This document shows, piece by piece, positions 17,031-25,338 of a stretch of DNA of 64,000 nucleotides (its first letter is position 1; each line of letters begins with the position of its first letter). The translations under genes were made by a program, and so were the position numbers. The stretch lies in the NCBI RefSeq assembly GCF_000732635.1, contig NZ_JPMD01000008.1, positions 1 through 64,000 on the forward strand, given 5' to 3'. The notes beneath the pieces were generated by a model. That model was not told where the DNA came from and made no database searches. It worked only from the letters and a program-made list of their open reading frames with translations. The DNA is from Clostridium sulfidigenes (GTDB lineage Bacteria; Bacillota; Clostridia; Clostridiales; Clostridiaceae).

Positions 17031-18621
17031 GGTTTTAATTGTAGATGATGAGGTTCTTGTAAGAGTAGGATTAAAATCCACAATAGATTGGAATAGCATA
17101 GGCTTTACAGTTATAGGTGAGGCTCCAAATGGTGAAAAGGCCTATGAGATGTATAAGCTATATAACCCAGATGTAATTATAACAGATATAAAAATGCCTA
17201 AGAAGGATGGTTTATGGTTAACTGAAGAAGTAAGAAAAGAAGATAGCTTAACTCAAATACTGGTATTAACCTGCTATGATGATTTTACAAATGTAAGACA
17301 AGCTCTAAAATGTGGAGCTAATAATTATATTCTTAAATCAGAGGTAGAGGATGAGGAACTTATAAGTACCATGTTAGAGGTAAAAAGAAATTTAGACAAT
17401 ATGGATAAGGATGCATTAGGTAAGGACAAGACTAGTGAAACCTTAATGAAGACTAAAAATCAGCTTATAGAGTATCTTATAGATGGTTCAAGTTCCTTTG
17501 ATGAAGTAGATTTTGAGGGGTTTAAACAGGTAGACTTTAATATTTATGGAGGGAAATATTCTATTTTAGGTTTCTTCCCTGAAACTAATGATATTATTAC
17601 ATCCATTAAAGAAAGAGAAAATGAAAATGTGAAAAATGCTATGATAGAGCTTATAACGTGGATATTTTCTAAAGAAAAAATACAATGTCTTCTGAAGGAA
17701 CAGGAGGATGGACTTATATATTTTATATCCAAGGAAGATATTAAATATGGTGAAGTACAAGAGGTAATTAAATATATAAAGACCACTGTAATTCAATATT
17801 TTAATATTAAGTTAGATGTAATATATACACCTATGTTTAGTGAGCTTAGAGAATTTCCAAATTATTTTAAGGAATATATAGAAAGAACAAAAGATATATT
17901 TTATTTGCCTTTGGGTTCTGTGGTGGAAACTAGAGAAAATAAAGAATTGCAGGATATAAATATGCTGAAGTTCGAAAAACAATCTAAGAGTATTCTTATA
18001 AACTTTATAGAAGAAGGAAATCTAGAGGGTGGAAAAAGTCATATAGAGAATATAGAGAAGAAAATAAATGGTTGTAAAATATCAGAGTTAACATGTAAGC
18101 TTATGTATTGTAATATTATTGTTAGTATATTAGAAAAGTATGAAGAATATTTTCAAGGTAATGATTATGATACCTTATATCAGGGGTATTACAATAAAAT
18201 TATGGATTCTACAAGAATTATGTTTATATCAAAACTAATGTGTAAATTTTTAGATGAGATATGTCAGTTAGTTCTAAGAATAAGGGATGATCAGAATTCT
18301 AAATATATTATAAATAAAGTTGTGGAGTACATTGAAAAAAATTATTCAAGTAAAGTTACCCTAGAAGATATCGCTACTCATATTAATCTATCTAAACAAT
18401 ACCTATCATTTTTATTTAAAAAAGAGACAGGAATAAATATTTCTTCTTATATTATTAATCTGCGTATAGAAAAAGCAAAGGAAATGATTAATAAAGGTGA
18501 AGATAGTATGAAAGTTATCTATCAAAGGGTAGGATTTACAGATCAACAGTATTTTTATAAGACTTTTAAAAAAGTAACAGGATTAACTGTAGGTCAATAT
18601 AAAGATACCATACAAAAATAA
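17014..18621 (+). CDS. YesN-type response regulator with AraC-family output
   Basis: 535-residue DNA-binding regulator. Receiver domain at the N-terminus with the acidic pair in VLIVDDE and the phospho-acceptor Asp near 57 in DVIITDIKMPKKDG; Lys in YILKSEVEDEEL. A long middle region without clear motif follows, then a C-terminal AraC double helix-turn-helix (about 435-535), with ISLSKQYLSFLFKKETG-like and VGFTDQQYFYKTFKKVTG segments. GTG (17014) and ATG (17017) are both possible starts. It is co-translated with the kinase. Its probable target is the sugar transporter operon downstream, whose leader holds 21-bp direct repeats typical for this output class. Confidence 0.9.
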   Translation: MMKVYKVLIVDDEVLVRVGLKSTIDWNSIGFTVIGEAPNGEKAYEMYKLYNPDVIITDIKMPKKDGLWLTEEVRKEDSLTQILVLTCYDDFTNVRQALKCGANNYILKSEVEDEELISTMLEVKRNLDNMDKDALGKDKTSETLMKTKNQLIEYLIDGSSSFDEVDFEGFKQVDFNIYGGKYSILGFFPETNDIITSIKERENENVKNAMIELITWIFSKEKIQCLLKEQEDGLIYFISKEDIKYGEVQEVIKYIKTTVIQYFNIKLDVIYTPMFSELREFPNYFKEYIERTKDIFYLPLGSVVETRENKELQDINMLKFEKQSKSILINFIEEGNLEGGKSHIENIEKKINGCKISELTCKLMYCNIIVSILEKYEEYFQGNDYDTLYQGYYNKIMDSTRIMFISKLMCKFLDEICQLVLRIRDDQNSKYIINKVVEYIEKNYSSKVTLEDIATHINLSKQYLSFLFKKETGINISSYIINLRIEKAKEMINKGEDSMKVIYQRVGFTDQQYFYKTFKKVTGLTVGQYKDTIQK

Positions 18622-18638
18622 ATAAAGTGTAGCACATT

Positions 18639-18674
18639 AATACTATTTAACTATGTTAAGTAGTATTTTTTTTA
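18639..18674 (+). terminator. Terminator after the YesN-like gene
   Basis: AATACTA (18639-18645) pairs with TAGTATT (18661-18667), extended by TTAA/TTAA, followed by seven T. Confidence 0.85.
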
Positions 18675-18725
18675 TATAAAATTAAGATAAATGAAAAAAA
18701 TGTAGAAAGATATATAATTGTGTTG

Positions 18726-18783
18726 CACAAATACATTAATATATTACACAAAAATATTAATATATTACACAAAGAACTTTGTG
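18726..18783 (+). promoter_or_regulatory. Direct-repeat activator sites before the sugar transporter
   Basis: Two 21-bp units (18726-18746 and 18747-18767) are identical at 19 of 21 positions, beginning CACAAA; a third CACAAA starts at 18768 in the same register and is part of the palindrome CACAAAG-AA-CTTTGTG. Another TTACACAAA lies at 18804-18812. A TATAAT at 18853-18858 lacks a good -35, as expected for an activator-dependent promoter. Confidence 0.6.
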
Positions 18784-18901
18784 AAAAATTAGGCGAGAAT
18801 AATTTACACAAAACTAAGGTTATTTTCCATTATAGGTTAATAATTTTTTTATTATAATTATGCCATAGAATGAAATTAAAAGTTTACAAGGAGGGATAAA
18901 G

Positions 18902-20398
18902 GTGGAGAGCAATATACCAAAGCTAGAATTAAAAGGTATACAGAAATTTTTCCCAGGAGTAACTGCCTTAGCTAATGTAAGTTTTTCTGTTAAAAAGGGA
19001 ACGGTTCATGTACTTTGTGGAGAAAATGGAGCTGGTAAGTCTACACTTATGAAGATAATAAATGGTATATATCAGCCTGATGGTGGAAGTATTCATATAG
19101 ATGGAAAAGAAGTTAAGATACAGAATCCTATTGAAGCTCGTAAGCATGGTATATCTATGATATTTCAAGAGCTAAATTATATACCTGAGATTACTATTGA
19201 AGAAAGTATATTTTTAGGAAGAGAGCCTGTAAATAAATTAGGGAAAATTAATTGGAAGAAGATTAGAAAAGATACAGAAGAACTTTTAAAACAAGAAAAT
19301 TTACCCTATTCGCCAACAACACAATTTAAAGATCTTACAGTATCAGATATACAAATGCTAGAGATACTAAAGGCTATGTCTTATAATTCACAGGTTATTA
19401 TCATGGATGAACCTACATCTGCAATTACTAGAAAAGAGGTAGGAATTCTCTTTGATAAGATTGCTGAATTAAAAAGTAAGGGTGTAAGTATAATATACAT
19501 ATCTCATAAGATGGAAGAAATCTTTAAAATAGCTGATGAGATAACAGTTATAAGAGATGGTGTTGTTATTGATACTAAGCCAGCTAGTGAGTTAGATATA
19601 GACAAGGTTATTTCTCTTATGGTAGGCCGTAAAATTACCAATGCATATCCTAAGGAAGATATTAAAATCGGAGAAACCATGTTAGAGGTTAAAGAACTAA
19701 CTGATGGAAAACACTTTGAGGATATTAATTTCAATGTGAAAAGAGGAGAAATTGTAGGTTTTGCAGGTCTTATGGGAGCAGGTAGAAGTGAAGTGGCTAG
19801 AACAATATTTGGACTAGACCCATACCTATCAGGTGAGATTAAAGTTAAGGGTAAGGAAGTAAAAATAAAAAATGTAAAAGATAGTATTAACAATGGAATA
19901 GTTATGCTATCAGAAGATCGTAAGAGATATGGAATAGTAGGAATTAGAAGTATAACTGAAAATGTATCCATATCTAATTTAGAGAAATTCTTTTATAAGG
20001 GTCATCTACATAGTAAAAAAGAGATTAGTAGTGTATCAAATATATGTGAAAGAATGAAGGTAAAATGTCCTAATTTAGAAACCTCTATTGATTCTCTAAG
20101 CGGAGGAAATCAACAGAAGGTAATATTTGCAAAGTGGATGCTTAGAAATCCAGATGTTCTTATACTTGATGAGCCAACAAGGGGAATCGATGTAGGAGCA
20201 AAGTACGAAATATATAAACTTATTACAGAACTTGCAAAAGAAAATAGAGCAGTAATAATAATAAGTTCCGAATTACCAGAGCTCATAGGTATGTGCGATA
20301 GAATCTATGTTATGGCATCTGGAAAAATTACTGGAGAAATAGATAGAGAAAAGGCTACACAAGAAGCTATTATGAAGTTAGCTACAAGGGGGGAATAG
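18902..20398 (+). CDS. Sugar ABC transporter ATP-binding protein, two ABC domains (XylG/RbsA/MglA type)
   Basis: Cytoplasmic ATPase of 498 residues with two tandem ABC cassettes, as in ribose/xylose/galactose importers. First domain: Walker A GENGAGKST (about 40), Walker B VIIMDEPTSAI. Second domain: a degenerate A-loop GLMGAGRSE, signature LSGGNQQK and Walker B VLILDEPTRGIDVGAKYEI. The GTG start follows AGGAGGG. It heads a five-gene operon with permease, binding protein, dehydrogenase and xylulokinase. The substrate is therefore probably a pentitol or related polyol rather than ribose, by inference from the enzymes. Confidence 0.92.
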   Translation: MESNIPKLELKGIQKFFPGVTALANVSFSVKKGTVHVLCGENGAGKSTLMKIINGIYQPDGGSIHIDGKEVKIQNPIEARKHGISMIFQELNYIPEITIEESIFLGREPVNKLGKINWKKIRKDTEELLKQENLPYSPTTQFKDLTVSDIQMLEILKAMSYNSQVIIMDEPTSAITRKEVGILFDKIAELKSKGVSIIYISHKMEEIFKIADEITVIRDGVVIDTKPASELDIDKVISLMVGRKITNAYPKEDIKIGETMLEVKELTDGKHFEDINFNVKRGEIVGFAGLMGAGRSEVARTIFGLDPYLSGEIKVKGKEVKIKNVKDSINNGIVMLSEDRKRYGIVGIRSITENVSISNLEKFFYKGHLHSKKEISSVSNICERMKVKCPNLETSIDSLSGGNQQKVIFAKWMLRNPDVLILDEPTRGIDVGAKYEIYKLITELAKENRAVIIISSELPELIGMCDRIYVMASGKITGEIDREKATQEAIMKLATRGE

Positions 20399-20402
20399 AA
20401 GG

Positions 20403-21428
20403 ATGAAGATGATAGATATTAGACATAAATGGTCAAAAACCTCAAGTAAATATAGTATTTACGTTGTATTACTTGCTATGTTTATGGCATGTTCTTTAAT
20501 CAGTCCTGTATTTTTATCAGGAGAAAACTTAACAAATATATCAAGACAAATATCAATAACCACTATTATTGCTTTTGGTGAAACAATTTTAATTATATGT
20601 GGACTTATAGATTTATCAGCAGGTTCAGTTCTGGCTTTATCAGGTCTGCTTTCTGTTGCAGCCTTTAAGGCTACAGGTTCTTTGGAAATAGCAGTGCTAG
20701 TTGGAGTACTTGTAGGTGTTATTTGTAACTTTATCAATGGGATAATGGTAACTAAGTTTAAAGCACCTCCATTTATTGCCACATTAGCTATGCAAACTGT
20801 AGCAAGAGGTGCAGCCTTATTATTTACTAATGGTCAAAATATTTATCAAATAGGAGACTTTATTGTACTAGGACAAAACTCTATAGGATTTATTCCTATT
20901 CCTGTAATATTCATGACTGGAATTACTCTTTTAACTTGGTACATCTTAAAACATACAAAGCTAGGTAGATGTGTTTATGCTGTAGGTGGTAGTGAAGAGG
21001 CTTCAAGAGCTTCTGGAATAGATGTAAATAAAACTAAGATGAAGGCTTATCTTATAAATGGTATATTTGTTGGAATCGCAGGTGTGTTATTTATGTCTCG
21101 TGTTAATGCTGGGCTTCCTAATGCTGGTATAGGAGCAGAATTTGAAGGAATGACCGCTGCAATAATTGGTGGAACAAGCTTCACTGGTGGAATTGGAAGT
21201 GCAGGTGGAACCCTTGCAGGAGCGTTCATTATGGGATTCTTAAACAATATAATGAACCTAGTAGGAATACAATCTTATATGCAACAAGTAGTAAAGGGAG
21301 TAATTATTGCATTTGCAGTAATTTACGATATAAAATCTAAGAACAAAAGAGAAAGCAAAAAACTAGGTAGTATTACTGATAAAACTAAAGACAAAACACT
21401 AGTGGAAAGTAAAGGAAGTTCTGTTTAG
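20403..21428 (+). CDS. Sugar ABC transporter permease (RbsC/XylH type)
   Basis: Integral membrane permease of 341 residues with about nine to ten helices. Family motifs: GETILIICGLIDLSAGSVLALSG (split here for length: IDLSAGSV is the conserved core), TKFKAPPFIATLAM, GGSEEASRASGIDV and the glycine-rich GMTAAIIGGTSFTGGIGS. It begins 4 bp after the ATPase gene with a GAAGG ribosome site. It is expected to form a homodimeric channel with the two-cassette ATPase and the lipoprotein encoded next. The basic C-terminal tail is not conserved. Confidence 0.92.
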   Translation: MKMIDIRHKWSKTSSKYSIYVVLLAMFMACSLISPVFLSGENLTNISRQISITTIIAFGETILIICGLIDLSAGSVLALSGLLSVAAFKATGSLEIAVLVGVLVGVICNFINGIMVTKFKAPPFIATLAMQTVARGAALLFTNGQNIYQIGDFIVLGQNSIGFIPIPVIFMTGITLLTWYILKHTKLGRCVYAVGGSEEASRASGIDVNKTKMKAYLINGIFVGIAGVLFMSRVNAGLPNAGIGAEFEGMTAAIIGGTSFTGGIGSAGGTLAGAFIMGFLNNIMNLVGIQSYMQQVVKGVIIAFAVIYDIKSKNKRESKKLGSITDKTKDKTLVESKGSSV

Positions 21429-21493
21429 ACTAAATCAAGTTAAGTAAAAATCAAAATATAATAAAAATAATATAATTAGGGGGAGAAAATGAT

Positions 21494-22480
21494 ATGAAAA
21501 CAAAGAAAATATTAGCTTTAGCCATGTCATCGTTACTAGCATTATCACTTACTGTGGGATGTACTAATACTTCAAAGGAGGAACCAGCTGCAGAAGGTGA
21601 AAAGACTTATAAAGTTGCATATATTGCAAGAGCACAAGGAGATTCTTTTGCTGCTTGGCTTGCAAATGCAGTAAAGGATGAAGTAGCTGCAAACTATAAG
21701 GATGTACAGGTAGATATATTTGATGGAGATAGCAAGAATGAAGTTATAGCATCTCACATTGAGAATGCGGTTACAAAGAAATATGATGCAATTCTTCTTC
21801 AACCATTTGATTCTGAAGCACAAGTAGCACCAGCTATGGCAGCTATGGATAAAGGGGTTAAGGTTATTACAGTAAACAACCGTATTAATGATAATGATAG
21901 AGCAGCTGCAGTAGATGCAGACCCAGTTGATCAAGCTGCTAAAAATGCAAAACTTGCTTTAGAGCAAGTTCCTCAAAATGGAAAAGTTGTAGTTCTTATG
22001 GGACCAGCAGGTAATATGCACTCTGATAAGAGACGTGAAGGATGGGAAAAAGAATTCTTTGCAAAGAGACCAGACGTTAAAATCTTAGATGAGCAAATTG
22101 CAAATTGGAATAAAGATGAAGCGATGAGATTAATGGAAGACTGGATTCAAACTCATGGAGAAATTGATGCAATAATATCTATGAATGATAACATGTGTGT
22201 AGGAGCTCTTGAAGCAGCTAAAGCAGCAGGAAAGACAAATATATTATCATATGGTGTTGATGGAACAGCAGAAGCTTGTTTAGCTATAAAAAATGGTGAA
22301 ATGACATCAACTACTCTTCAAAGTGCTTACGAGCTTGCAGAAAAAGCTGTTAAGTTAACATATGATGTTATGACTGGTAAAGTAGAGCGTGATACTATAA
22401 TGGTAGATTGTCCATTAATAACAAAGGATAATGCTGATGAGTTTATAGAAATTCATAAAAAAGCAGGTAATATAGACTAA
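21494..22480 (+). CDS. Sugar-binding lipoprotein of the ABC importer
   Basis: 328-residue periplasmic-binding-protein-like (type I, RbsB/XylF class) lipoprotein. The signal peptide ends in LSLTVGC, a clear lipobox with the acylated Cys near residue 23, followed by an Asn/Thr/Ser/Glu-rich linker. Family features: YKVAYIARAQGDSFAAWLAN, DAILLQPFDSEAQVAPAM, VITVNNRI, VVLMGPAGNMHSDKRREGW, IISMNDNMCVGALEAAKAAG and ILSYGVDGTAEA. It delivers the sugar to the permease outside the cell. A stable hairpin follows the gene, which could give binding-protein mRNA higher abundance than the downstream enzyme genes. Confidence 0.92.
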   Translation: MKTKKILALAMSSLLALSLTVGCTNTSKEEPAAEGEKTYKVAYIARAQGDSFAAWLANAVKDEVAANYKDVQVDIFDGDSKNEVIASHIENAVTKKYDAILLQPFDSEAQVAPAMAAMDKGVKVITVNNRINDNDRAAAVDADPVDQAAKNAKLALEQVPQNGKVVVLMGPAGNMHSDKRREGWEKEFFAKRPDVKILDEQIANWNKDEAMRLMEDWIQTHGEIDAIISMNDNMCVGALEAAKAAGKTNILSYGVDGTAEACLAIKNGEMTSTTLQSAYELAEKAVKLTYDVMTGKVERDTIMVDCPLITKDNADEFIEIHKKAGNID

Positions 22481-22487
22481 TAAAAAG

Positions 22488-22519
22488 ATAGACCTTGTAC
22501 AGTTTTGTGCAAGGTCTAT
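22488..22519 (+). terminator. Intra-operon hairpin after the binding-protein gene
   Basis: ATAGACCTTG (22488-22497) pairs with CAAGGTCTAT (22510-22519), with AC/GT inside. There is no T run, so it is more likely an mRNA-stabilising or partially attenuating element than a full stop. Confidence 0.6.
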
Positions 22520-22547
22520 AATTGAACTTAATTTAGGAGGAATAAAG

Positions 22548-23585
22548 ATGATAAACAAGGCAGTATATATGTGTGGAACTCATAATATGGAAACAAGAGA
22601 TATTGAGGTTTCAGCTCCAAAGGATAAAGAAGTACTTATAAAATTAGAATATGTAGGAATATGTGGTTCAGATGTACATTATTATGAGCATGGTAGAATA
22701 GGAGACTTCATAGTAGATGGAGATTTTATTTTAGGTCATGAATGTGCCGGAGAAATAGTTCAAGTAGGCCCTGGAGTTAAGAATTTAAAAGTTGGAGATA
22801 GAGTTGCTTTAGAACCAGGTCAAACTTGTGGTCAATGTGAATTTTGTAAAAGTGGTAAATATAATCTATGCCCAGAGGTTGAGTTCCTAGCAACACCACC
22901 ATATCATGGTTCGTTAATGAACTATATAACATATCCAGAAAATATGTGTTTTAAACTACCAGACAATGTATCAACTAAGGAGGGTGCTCTAGTTGAGCCT
23001 TTAGCAGTAGGATTACATGCTGTATCACAAGGAAGTGTGAAATTAGGGGATACAGTTGTAGTTTTAGGTGCAGGCTGTATAGGTCTAGTAACTTTATTAG
23101 CTTGTAAGGCATATGGTGCTACAAATGTTATTGTTGTAGATGTTATAGATAAGAGATTAGACTATGCCCTAAAATTAGGTGCAACTAAAGTTATAAATGC
23201 TAAAAATCAAGATGTACTAGCTGTAATAAATGAGATTACAAACAATGCTGGTGCAAATGTGGTTATTGAAACAGCAGGATCTGAGCATACAATAAAGCAG
23301 ACACCTTACTTAGTAAAAAGAGGTGGAGCTATTGTATTAGTAGGACTTGCACCGAAGGATATAATTGAGTTTGATTTCATGCAAATTATGACTAAAGAGG
23401 TTGAAATAAAAAGTGTATTTAGATATAGAAACATATATCCAGCAGCTATAGGAGCAATTTCTGATGGGAAAATTGATGTTAATGGAATAGTTACCCATGA
23501 ATTTGATTTTAGTGACACAAAGGAAGCCTTTGACTATGTTATAGAAAATAAGAATGATGTAGTAAAGGCAGTTATTAAGCTTTAA
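22548..23585 (+). CDS. Zinc-dependent medium-chain polyol dehydrogenase (xylitol/sorbitol dehydrogenase-like)
   Basis: NAD(P)-dependent cytoplasmic dehydrogenase of 345 residues. Catalytic zinc region GICGSDVHYYEHG and GHECAGEI (Cys, His, Glu), structural zinc loop CGQCEFCKSGKYNLC, and nucleotide fold GAGCIGLVTLLACKAYGA with the acidic VDVIDKR that favours NAD. The YYEHGRIGDF and LEPGQTCGQCE segments look like the sorbitol/xylitol dehydrogenase branch. Its operon partner is a xylulokinase and no xylose isomerase is present, so the plausible reaction is xylitol (or another polyol) to D-xylulose. Ribosome site AGGAGG. Exact substrate is not proven. Confidence 0.9.
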   Translation: MINKAVYMCGTHNMETRDIEVSAPKDKEVLIKLEYVGICGSDVHYYEHGRIGDFIVDGDFILGHECAGEIVQVGPGVKNLKVGDRVALEPGQTCGQCEFCKSGKYNLCPEVEFLATPPYHGSLMNYITYPENMCFKLPDNVSTKEGALVEPLAVGLHAVSQGSVKLGDTVVVLGAGCIGLVTLLACKAYGATNVIVVDVIDKRLDYALKLGATKVINAKNQDVLAVINEITNNAGANVVIETAGSEHTIKQTPYLVKRGGAIVLVGLAPKDIIEFDFMQIMTKEVEIKSVFRYRNIYPAAIGAISDGKIDVNGIVTHEFDFSDTKEAFDYVIENKNDVVKAVIKL

Positions 23586-23610
23586 TAATTTTGATTGGAG
23601 TGGCTAGAAG

Positions 23611-25125
23611 ATGAAGTACTTATTAGGCATAGATATTGGAACCTCAGGTACTAAAACAGTGCTATTTGATAGGGGAGGAAATCCGATTTCCTCTTCTACA
23701 GCAGAATATCCATTATATCAGCCAGAGATTGGTTGGGCAGAACAAGACCCACAAGATTGGTGGAATGCAGTATGTATAACAATTAATCAGGTTATAAAAG
23801 ATAGTAATATAAATCCGGAATCCATCAGTGGTATTGGCTTATCTGGACAAATGCACGGTTTAGTTATGTTAGATGGAAATGGAAATGTATTAAGAAAATC
23901 TATTATATGGTGTGATCAACGTACAGCTAAGGAATGTGTTGAGATTACAGAAAAAGTTGGAGAAAAAAGATTAATAGATATTACAGCAAATCCTGCTCTA
24001 ACAGGATTTACAGCATCTAAAATACTTTGGGTTAGAAATAATGAGCCTGAAATATATGAAAAATGTAGGAAAATATTATTACCTAAGGATTATATTAGAT
24101 ATATGCTTACAGGTGAATTTGCTACAGAGGTATCTGATGCTTCAGGAATGCAGCTTTTAGATATTAAAAATAGGTGCTGGTCTAAGGAAGTCCTTAATGC
24201 TTTAGATATTCCTATAGAGTATTTAGGAGATGTACATGAATCAATTGTAGTCAGTGGAAAAGTTCATAAAAAAGCAGCGGAGGTTACTGGTCTTAAAGAG
24301 AATACACCAGTAGTTGGGGGAGCAGGAGATCAGGCAGCTGGTGCAATAGGAAATGGCATTATAAAAAGTGGACAAATATCTTCCACTATAGGTACTTCAG
24401 GAGTAGTATTTGCACATTTAGATGAACCTATAATTGATGAGAAAGGAAGAGTACACACCTTTTGTCATGCAGTGCCAGGTGCATGGCATATGATGGGAGT
24501 AACCCAAGGTGCAGGACTTTCTTTAAAATGGTTTAGGGATAATTTTTGTACTAATGAAATTGAAGTAGCAAAAGGTATGGGAATTGATCCATATGTACTT
24601 ATGACTAAAGAAGCAGAAAAAGTGCCTGCAGGTTCAAGGGGAGTAATATATCTTCCATATCTCATGGGAGAGCGCACACCGCATTTAAATCCTAAGGCAA
24701 AGGGTGTATTCTTTGGACTTTCAGCTGCTCATACAAAAAATGAAATGCTAAGAGCTGTAATTGAAGGAGTATCCTATTCACTTTTAGATTGCATGGAAAT
24801 CATTAAAGACACAGGAATGAATCCTACTAATGTGATGGTGTCAGGTGGAGGCGGAAAAAGTGAACTATGGCGTCAAATATTAGCAGATATGTTTAACTGC
24901 AAAGTATCTACAAATAAGTCTTCAGAAGGGCCAGCCTTAGGGGTAGCATTACTAGCAGGAGTTGGAACTGGCGTATATAAGGATATAGATGAAGCTTGTA
25001 GCATAGCAATTTCTGAAAATAGTGTACAATTTCCAAAAGAAGAAAATTCCCTAGTATATAAAAGATATTATGAGATTTATAAGAAGATATATGATGATTT
25101 AAAAGGAACTTTTGAATTATTATAA
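23611..25125 (+). CDS. xylB: Xylulokinase
   Basis: FGGY-family sugar kinase of 504 residues that phosphorylates D-xylulose to xylulose 5-phosphate, feeding the pentose phosphate pathway. N-terminal phosphate motif LGIDIGTSGTKTVLFD, the xylulokinase-typical LSGQMHGLVMLD and IIWCDQRT, the GGAGDQAAGAIGNG segment, TIGTSGVVF, and the C-terminal VSGGGGKSELWRQILADM adenosine motif. The gene follows the dehydrogenase by 25 bp with a GGAGTGG ribosome site, and is last in the operon. Subgroup assignment as xylulokinase rather than another FGGY kinase rests on these motifs and context. Confidence 0.92.
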   Translation: MKYLLGIDIGTSGTKTVLFDRGGNPISSSTAEYPLYQPEIGWAEQDPQDWWNAVCITINQVIKDSNINPESISGIGLSGQMHGLVMLDGNGNVLRKSIIWCDQRTAKECVEITEKVGEKRLIDITANPALTGFTASKILWVRNNEPEIYEKCRKILLPKDYIRYMLTGEFATEVSDASGMQLLDIKNRCWSKEVLNALDIPIEYLGDVHESIVVSGKVHKKAAEVTGLKENTPVVGGAGDQAAGAIGNGIIKSGQISSTIGTSGVVFAHLDEPIIDEKGRVHTFCHAVPGAWHMMGVTQGAGLSLKWFRDNFCTNEIEVAKGMGIDPYVLMTKEAEKVPAGSRGVIYLPYLMGERTPHLNPKAKGVFFGLSAAHTKNEMLRAVIEGVSYSLLDCMEIIKDTGMNPTNVMVSGGGGKSELWRQILADMFNCKVSTNKSSEGPALGVALLAGVGTGVYKDIDEACSIAISENSVQFPKEENSLVYKRYYEIYKKIYDDLKGTFELL

Positions 25126-25159
25126 TAGGTTAATTATATTATAATTTATTAAGTTAAGG

Positions 25160-25190
25160 ATGAGCACTCTTAGGGGTGCTCATTCTTATT
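25160..25190 (+). terminator. Terminator after xylB
   Basis: ATGAGCAC (25160-25167) / GTGCTCAT (25176-25183), 8-bp perfect stem, followed by TCTTATTT. Confidence 0.8.
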
Positions 25191-25338
25191 TAACACCCCA
25201 AGTATTAATAACTTTGTTTATATATTTTAGAATTTTATATATAATATTTATAGACACTTATTTAGATATAAAAACAACTGATAAAATATTCGATATATGT
25301 TTTTAAAATATGCATTTAGTGAAATGGAGTTAATTTTA

